Positions 41,206-45,663 of a stretch of DNA of 45,663 nucleotides are shown piece after piece (positions within the stretch are counted from its first letter, which is position 1; every line of letters starts with the position of its first letter). Made by a program: the position numbers and the translations under genes. Origin of the DNA: Oxalobacteraceae bacterium (GTDB lineage: Bacteria; Pseudomonadota; Gammaproteobacteria; Burkholderiales; Burkholderiaceae_D). The notes beneath the pieces were generated by a model that saw nothing but the letters and a program-made list of their open reading frames with translations, searched no databases and was not told where the DNA came from. Where the stretch lies: the NCBI GenBank assembly GCA_023259175.1, contig JAHFQV010000023.1, positions 1 through 45,663 of the forward strand, in the 5' to 3' direction.

Positions 41206-41667
41206 CTAAGTCGCGCTCATCGAACTCGCGGCGACGATACGAGCCGCTAAAGTTGGCTCAAGCGGCATCACTCGCCAGTGGGTGCGGTCAACAAAGCAAA
41301 GCGTGATCTGCGCACTGGTTAATCGCTGATCGCCACGCATAATCGTCTGCTCAAGCACCAAAGAGGCACGCCCTAGTTTTTTGACCGCAAGTAGTGAGGC
41401 GAGTTCATCGTCTAAGCTCGCCGGTGCATGATACTCGACATTGCTCGATTTGACGACAAAGAAGCCACCAAATTTCTCCGCCCCTGAGGACGAATCAAAG
41501 TCCATGGTGCGCAACCATTCTGTCCTAGCACGCTCAAAAAATTTGAGGTAATTTGCGTAGAACACGATGCCAGCCGCATCGGTATCTTCAAAATAGACTC
41601 GTATTGGCCAACTAAAGACAAATCCTAGCGCCTTGTCTGCCGATCGATCAAACGTCACCCTACTCAT
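41206..41667 (-). CDS. ybgC: Tol-associated acyl-CoA thioesterase YbgC
   Basis: A hot-dog-fold thioesterase that in other bacteria acts on short- or long-chain acyl-CoA or ACP and is regularly found at the head of tol-pal operons. The 153-residue product has the family motif RVYFEDTDAAGIVFYANYLKFFERARTEWLR with catalytic Asp30. ATG 41667 gives the standard N-terminus; a TTG at 41688 would add seven residues. The ATG lies 8 bases inside the end of the SDR gene, so the two overlap and are likely co-transcribed. Confidence 0.93.
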   Translation of the reverse strand: MSRVTFDRSADKALGFVFSWPIRVYFEDTDAAGIVFYANYLKFFERARTEWLRTMDFDSSSGAEKFGGFFVVKSSNVEYHAPASLDDELASLLAVKKLGRASLVLEQTIMRGDQRLTSAQITLCFVDRTHWRVMPLEPTLAARIVAASSMSAT

Positions 41668-42424
41668 GCGATTGCGCTTCACGCACAATTGCTAAGGGCG
41701 AAAACCCCTGACAGGTCGGCATCATTTCTATGCTATTGATATTGATGTGAGGCGGTTGAGTCGCGATCCAATAGGTGGTTTCAGCAATATCCTCAGCCGT
41801 CAAAGCACTTGCGCCTTGATAGACTTTGGCCGCCGCCGCATCGTCCCCTTTAAAACGCACATTGGAAAACTCAGTGCCACTACACAAGCCCGGTGCAATA
41901 TTGCTGGCTCTGACCCCTGTGCCAATTAAATCCGCACGCAAATTAAGGGTAAATTGCTCGACAAAGGCTTTGGTCGCGCCATAAACATTACCTCCGGGGT
42001 AAGGAGTCGACCCTGCAATCGAGCCGATATTAATGATCAAGCCACGCCGTTTGGCGACCATCGCAGGAAGCAAGGCGCGCGTCATTCTGACCAAACCCTT
42101 GTTATTGGTTTCTATCATGGTCTCCCAATCTTCCAAATTGGCTTGCTGAGCAGGCTGTATGCCCAAAGCCAATCCTGCGTTATTCACCAAAACATCGATA
42201 TCGGCCCATTCTGGCGGCAGCGCGTCAAGCATCGCGGCGATGGAGCGTGGATCACAGACATCTAAGGCCAAAACCAACAAAGCATCACCTAATTCGTCTT
42301 GCAAAACGCGTAATTTATCCATACGCCGCGCGGCGGCAATCACACGATGCCCCTCGCGCACAAATTTGCGCGCCATCGCCGCGCCAAAACCTGAACTCGC
42401 CCCAGTTATCAAAACCAGCATCAT
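41660..42424 (-). CDS. Short-chain dehydrogenase, YdfG-like
   Basis: A 254-residue classical SDR with the NADP(H) loop TGASSGFG (7-14), NNAG (81-84) and the catalytic Ser135, Tyr148, Lys152 (GGNVYGATK). AARR after the second strand fits NADP preference. It is closest to YdfG-type 3-hydroxy-acid/serine dehydrogenases or malonic semialdehyde reductases; the real substrate is unknown. GAGGAG stands before the ATG pair at 42424 and 42421. It overlaps ybgC by 8 bases and therefore seems to head the long envelope operon, though a metabolic gene is not typical there. Confidence 0.87.
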   Translation of the reverse strand: MMLVLITGASSGFGAAMARKFVREGHRVIAAARRMDKLRVLQDELGDALLVLALDVCDPRSIAAMLDALPPEWADIDVLVNNAGLALGIQPAQQANLEDWETMIETNNKGLVRMTRALLPAMVAKRRGLIINIGSIAGSTPYPGGNVYGATKAFVEQFTLNLRADLIGTGVRASNIAPGLCSGTEFSNVRFKGDDAAAAKVYQGASALTAEDIAETTYWIATQPPHININSIEMMPTCQGFSPLAIVREAQSHE

Positions 42425-42755
42425 TTCTCTCCTCAAATACCTAATCTACACCGCAAGACATGAATACCGCAGCACAGCAGCCCAGCAAACCCAAAAGCGC
42501 CATTCTATCTTTTTTTCGCCGAATGCCCTACGACCAAGCTAAGCACTCTCTATATCGGCGCTCTACTGGAATGACATAGAAAAACCATGACACCAGTCTC
42601 GTTCGAAACAAACACGAGCGAGAGCGCTTTAGATTTCTAAGTCACTTCTGTTTTAACTAGGATTTTTTAACAGCCAAGCCGCTTATCATCCGCTTATCAT
42701 CCCATTCACAAGGCAAAAACAGATTTGTCTGAATTGATGTATTGCATTGCAGCAC
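42425..42755. other. Intergenic region with 11-bp tandem repeat
   Basis: No gene is seen between the SDR gene and the glyA promoter. CCGCTTATCAT is repeated exactly in tandem at 42679-42689 and 42690-42700. The promoter of the minus-strand operon must lie at the left of this stretch, but no clear hexamers were found. Confidence 0.5.
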
Positions 42756-42784
42756 TTGCCCAAAAAGCCTGCTTCACGTAAAAT
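42756..42784 (+). promoter_or_regulatory. Predicted sigma-70 promoter of glyA
   Basis: TTGCCC (42756-42761), 17-base spacer, TAAAAT (42779-42784). Transcription would begin near 42791, giving an unusually long leader of about 240 bases before the glyA ATG at 43031. Confidence 0.6.
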
Positions 42785-42800
42785 TTGCCCACCATTTTTG

Positions 42801-42917
42801 TCTCACGCAACTGGCGAAAATGTAGCGCGTTTTTATCCAAATCGCGTATGCAAAAGATGGAGTTCCATCGTGAAGCGTGAGATCTGCAGAATCATACTCA
42901 GCTTCAAAGTGATTCTG
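42801..42917 (+). ncRNA. Structured leader of glyA, candidate cis-regulatory RNA
   Basis: Perfect stem TCTCACGC (42801-42808) with GCGTGAGA (42875-42882) encloses two hairpins: TA(G)CGCG with CGCGTA (42823-42848, one bulge) and GATGG-AGTT-CCATC (42856-42869). Right after it comes a perfect 8-bp hairpin, CAGAATCA (42887-42894) with TGATTCTG (42910-42917). The layout is a three-way junction plus a following hairpin, as in riboswitches. I do not recognise the class; glycine, SAM and THF signatures were looked for and not seen. Confidence 0.45.
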
Positions 42918-43030
42918 GCCGTGCGCCTGGGTTAGTCTATGGTAAAAGTGATTGCGGCTTTGCCCTTGCATTTTTACGGATCAAACCCAATCAAATTTTT
43001 TTCAACTTCACGTTTTTCAACAGGACCCCC

Positions 43031-44278
43031 ATGTTCGCCAAGAATCATACTCTCGCTGAAATTGACCCGGAAATTCTGGTCGCAATTCAAAACGAAAACC
43101 ATCGCCAAGAAGAGCATATTGAGCTCATCGCATCGGAAAACTATACCTCACCGGCTGTCATGCAAGCCCAAGGCTCGCAACTGACCAATAAGTACGCTGA
43201 AGGCTATCCAGGAAAGCGCTACTACGGTGGCTGCGAAAACGTCGATGTCGTTGAACAATTGGCGATTGATCGCTTAAAGAAAATTTTCGGCGCGGAAGCC
43301 GCCAATGTGCAAGCTAATTCCGGCTCCCAAGCGAATCAAGGTGTTTTCTTTGCGGTCTTAAAACCGGGCGACACCATCATGGGAATGTCACTCGCCGAAG
43401 GTGGTCATTTGACCCACGGTATGCCACTCAATATGTCCGGCAAATGGTTTAATGTGGTGTCCTATGGCTTGAACGAAAAAGAAGAAATCGACTACGAAGC
43501 CATGGAGCGCCTAGCGCGCGAAACTCGGCCTAAACTCATCATTGCCGGCGCATCTGCCTACGCCCTCAGAATTGACTTTGAACGCTTCTCAAAAATCGCA
43601 AAAGAAGTCGGCGCTTACTTCATGGTGGACATGGCTCACTACGCTGGCTTAATCGCCGCAGGTGTCTATCCCAACCCCGTTCCACACGCTGATTTCGTCA
43701 CCTCCACGACGCACAAATCCCTGCGTGGCCCTCGTGGCGGCATCATCCTGATGAAAGCTGAACACGAAAAAATCATCAATTCGTCTATCTTCCCAGGCTT
43801 GCAAGGCGGCCCCTTAATGCACGTCATTGCGGGCAAAGCAGTTGCCTTCAAAGAAGCGCTCAATCCAGACTTCAAAGCCTACCAAGAACAGGTTCTCAAA
43901 AATGCCGATGCCTTGGCGAAAACGCTCATCAGCCGTGGCCTGCGCATCATTTCTGGCCGTACTGAATCGCATGTCATGTTAGTCGATTTGCGTTCCAAGA
44001 ACATCACCGGAAAAGCTGCTGAAGCGATTTTGGGTTCTGCACACATCACTTGCAACAAGAATTCCATCCCGAACGACCCAGAAAAACCATTCGTTACTTC
44101 TGGTATTCGTTTAGGTAGCCCAGCGATGACGACCCGTGGTTTCAAAGAAGAAGAATCCATCAAAGTCGGTCATTTACTATGCGATGTTTTGGATAATCCT
44201 AACGATGCGGCAACCATAGAACGTGTGAAAGCAGAAGTCAAAAAACTGACCTCCGCCTTCCCCGTCTACGAAGCGTAA
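43031..44278 (+). CDS. glyA: Serine hydroxymethyltransferase
   Basis: GlyA interconverts serine and glycine with tetrahydrofolate, the main source of one-carbon units. The 415-residue PLP enzyme has [32 protein letters not shown], the Asp200-Met-Ala-His element [13 protein letters not shown], and the PLP lysine Lys229 in [14 protein letters not shown]. It has full length and all active-site motifs. AGGA lies shortly before the ATG. A strong terminator separates it from nrdR. A predicted promoter about 250 bases upstream leaves a structured leader. Confidence 0.98.
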   Translation: MFAKNHTLAEIDPEILVAIQNENHRQEEHIELIASENYTSPAVMQAQGSQLTNKYAEGYPGKRYYGGCENVDVVEQLAIDRLKKIFGAEAANVQANSGSQANQGVFFAVLKPGDTIMGMSLAEGGHLTHGMPLNMSGKWFNVVSYGLNEKEEIDYEAMERLARETRPKLIIAGASAYALRIDFERFSKIAKEVGAYFMVDMAHYAGLIAAGVYPNPVPHADFVTSTTHKSLRGPRGGIILMKAEHEKIINSSIFPGLQGGPLMHVIAGKAVAFKEALNPDFKAYQEQVLKNADALAKTLISRGLRIISGRTESHVMLVDLRSKNITGKAAEAILGSAHITCNKNSIPNDPEKPFVTSGIRLGSPAMTTRGFKEEESIKVGHLLCDVLDNPNDAATIERVKAEVKKLTSAFPVYEA

Positions 44279-44283
44279 GCATC

Positions 44284-44315
44284 AAAAAAAAGCCACTCAA
44301 GCGAGTGGCTTTTTT
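44284..44315 (+). terminator. Intrinsic terminator after glyA
   Basis: AGCCACTC (44291-44298), loop AAGC, GAGTGGCT (44303-44310), flanked by A8 and T6. A textbook intrinsic terminator; the A-run makes it bidirectional in form. Confidence 0.93.
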
Positions 44316-44347
44316 CTATCCCGCACAACAGAAAGCGAGCTCAATGC

Positions 44348-44800
44348 ATGAAATGCCCGTTCTGCCATCATTCCGACACCCAAGTCCTAGATACCCGTAT
44401 CTCAGAAGAAGGCGATAGCATACGTCGTCGTCGTCGCTGCGCAAGCTGCGATAAACGTTTCACGACCTATGAGCGCATCGAATTGACGATGCCCGTGATC
44501 GTCAAGAAAAACGGCAGTCGCTCGGAATATGAATCAGGAAAATTACGCGCAAGCCTAATGCTAGCACTCAGAAAACGCCCAGTCTCCGCTGAAGCAGTTG
44601 ACACAGCCATTAGAAGAATCGAAGAAAAATTATTAGCCAGCGGCGAAAGAGAAGTGGTCTCAGGCCACGTAGGCGAACTCGTCATGCGCGAATTAAAACG
44701 TCTAGACAAAATAGCCTACATCCGATTCGCGTCGGTGTACAAAAGTTTTGAAGACGTTTCGGAGTTTGTTGAGGCGATTCAGGAGGTTAAGAAGCGGTGA
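44348..44800 (+). CDS. nrdR: Transcriptional repressor NrdR
   Basis: NrdR represses ribonucleotide reductase genes according to bound ATP/dATP. The 150-residue product has the zinc ribbon C3-X2-C6 and C31-X2-C34 ([34 protein letters not shown]) and the ATP cone (about 49-139: [45 protein letters not shown]). It follows glyA, the usual neighbour in betaproteobacteria, but a terminator between them means it relies on read-through or its own promoter. Confidence 0.97.
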   Translation: MKCPFCHHSDTQVLDTRISEEGDSIRRRRRCASCDKRFTTYERIELTMPVIVKKNGSRSEYESGKLRASLMLALRKRPVSAEAVDTAIRRIEEKLLASGEREVVSGHVGELVMRELKRLDKIAYIRFASVYKSFEDVSEFVEAIQEVKKR

Positions 44801-44814
44801 AAATAACAGCCGAA

Positions 44815-44856
44815 GCGCACAAAAACTGGGCAAATAATTGATCAGTTTTTGTGCGC
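44815..44856. terminator. Long inverted repeat between nrdR and the pilin gene
   Basis: A perfect 14-bp stem, GCGCACAAAAACTG (44815-44828) with CAGTTTTTGTGCGC (44843-44856), and a 14-base loop, placed between two converging genes. It lacks a T-run after the stem in either direction, but a shared bidirectional terminator is the likeliest role. Confidence 0.6.
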
Positions 44857-44865
44857 AAAATGCAA

Positions 44866-45345
44866 CTATTTAGACCAACAAGTTTGAGTCGTCATGCCGT
44901 CGTCCAAAGTCCCAGAAGTACCTTTTTGACCTAGGTTGTTATAAGTTAAGGTTTTGCAAGGATCAGATGACATCGCGTTTTTGGGAACCGCCTGTAGGGT
45001 AAAACCCGTAGCGGTCACACTACTGGCCGCAAAAGAAATGTCGTAGTTTGTTGTCGTGCCCGAAGTATTCTTCGGCGCGATTATCGTTGGAAGCGTTGGT
45101 GTGGTTGCAACTCCGCTCGCATTCAACGGCATGTAGCTATTGCTTTCAGTAAATACGCGCTCCATATACTGCGCGTCCTCCAAAAGCAGAGCACGTGCAT
45201 CCGCTCGTTTCGCACTCCTTGAATTTTTAAGATAAGTTGGATATACCATCGCAGCGAGTAAAGCGACGATCACAACGGCAATCATCACTTCCATCAAGGA
45301 ATACCCGCCTGCGTTATTTCGTCGTTCAAAGACAGTTTGAGACAT
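44866..45345 (-). CDS. pilE: Type IV pilin-like protein (PilE family)
   Basis: The 159-residue prepilin has a basic leader, MSQTVFERRNNAGG, cleaved before Tyr15 (mature YSLMEVMIAVVIVALLAAMVYP), with the assembly Glu at mature position 5 (Glu19). The first mature residue is Tyr instead of the more common Phe. The globular part ends with a cysteine pair (SSDPCKTLTYN... and MTTQTCW), the usual D-loop disulfide. ATG 45345 has GAGG upstream; a longer frame from 45357 is less likely. It follows the pilY1-like gene by 48 bases, as minor pilins such as PilE do, so it is more likely a minor pilin than the major subunit. Confidence 0.87.
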   Translation of the reverse strand: MSQTVFERRNNAGGYSLMEVMIAVVIVALLAAMVYPTYLKNSRSAKRADARALLLEDAQYMERVFTESNSYMPLNASGVATTPTLPTIIAPKNTSGTTTNYDISFAASSVTATGFTLQAVPKNAMSSDPCKTLTYNNLGQKGTSGTLDDGMTTQTCWSK

Positions 45346-45393
45346 GATCAACCTCAATTAATTACACCAAAAAATAAGTATGGTGGGACATTA

Positions 45394-45663
45394 TTACTTA
45401 ATCAAAATTTGACGCCATAAGCGAGCTGTCGGAACCCCTTGCGACAACCCCAATTTGGCATCACGAATCTCCGCTGTCTTGGAATCAGCCTGAAAGATTT
45501 TGACAGAGCGATTACCCAAACGAATCACTGCCGTCCCAAATGTCGAATTCGTCTGACGTCCACTCACCATTTCATCCGAACTGTCCACTTTTCCGTCGCC
45601 AGTGACATCGATCGTTCTATAACCCAGTGGTGCGCCATTGAGCGGACTAATTTGCAAGGTCGT
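45394..45663 (-). CDS. PilY1-like pilus-tip protein, C-terminal end only
   Basis: The last 89 codons of a gene entering from the right edge. The visible part has LGYRTIDVTGDGKVDSSDEM, a DxDGxxD calcium-binding loop seen in PilY1 propellers, and a C-terminal tail SQGVPTARLWRQILIK similar to PilY1 ends. Together with the pilin gene after it, this supports a PilY1/PilC-type adhesin and pilus-biogenesis factor of the minor-pilin cluster. The 5' part is outside the window, so the identification is by fragment and context. Confidence 0.7.
   Translation of the reverse strand, partial: TTLQISPLNGAPLGYRTIDVTGDGKVDSSDEMVSGRQTNSTFGTAVIRLGNRSVKIFQADSKTAEIRDAKLGLSQGVPTARLWRQILIK

Noticed and set aside
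42801-42917. Glycine, SAM, SAH or THF riboswitch before glyA
   Set aside because: The conserved cores of those classes were looked for by eye and not found, so no class is assigned.
42774-42971. 65-codon minus-strand frame and overlapping plus-strand frame before glyA
   Set aside because: Neither has a ribosome site or a familiar composition; the region is better read as promoter plus structured leader.

Overview
The window is a chromosomal segment of a Gram-negative bacterium, most likely a betaproteobacterium of the order Burkholderiales; the roughly balanced base composition and gene content suggest something near Oxalobacteraceae such as Undibacterium. This placement is an inference from recognisable gene order (mutM / TPR-lolB-ispE-tRNA-Gln-prs-rplY; glyA-nrdR; ybgC-tolQ-tolR; type IV pilin with PilY1) and was not checked against a database. 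There is no phage, transposase or CRISPR array. Most of the window is housekeeping genes, with some accessory DNA at the left end and in a few intergenic regions.

Layout. 1-1437: a cut-off unknown gene, a HigB/HigA-like toxin-antitoxin pair with its own promoter and palindromic operator, then non-coding DNA with two 88-bp hairpin-rich direct repeats. 1438-6574 (minus): mutM, a dynamin-like GTPase, a Ycf48-like secreted propeller protein and mutY, all co-oriented, so the two oxidised-guanine repair glycosylases flank two genes of unclear role. 6786-12225 (plus): TPR protein, lolB, ispE, tRNA-Gln, prs, rplY. 12401-17087 (plus): ggt, a sensor kinase, its response regulator and a small exported proline-rich protein; the kinase's periplasmic domain carries the same kind of proline-rich tract. 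17219-18283: aroG. 18260-20350: a divergent TSUP sulfite-type exporter and persulfide-dioxygenase-like enzyme, separated by an unusual 263-bp repeat-bounded structured element. 20355-25223: pfkA converging on a large GAF-GAF-PAS-GGDEF-EAL c-di-GMP protein. 25592-29682: secreted TPR protein, YitT-like membrane protein, FabH-like synthase, methyltransferase. 29809-30076: two identical tRNA-Lys genes with terminators. 30130-42424 (minus): cell-envelope cluster. 43031-44800: glyA and nrdR. 44866-45663 (minus): a type IV pilin and the 3' end of a pilY1-like gene.

The most striking feature is the envelope cluster. In transcription order it reads SDR dehydrogenase, ybgC, tolQ, tolR, tamA, tamB, tolA, tolB, pal, cpoB. 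The translocation and assembly module genes tamA and tamB sit inside the tol-pal operon, between tolR and tolA; tamA overlaps tolR by ATGA. This physically joins two trans-envelope systems that both affect outer-membrane integrity and lipid balance. Other observations worth following are a long structured leader before glyA, the proline-rich kinase/secreted-protein pair, the 263-bp element between the sulfur genes, and a toxin gene that appears to be transcribed without a leader.
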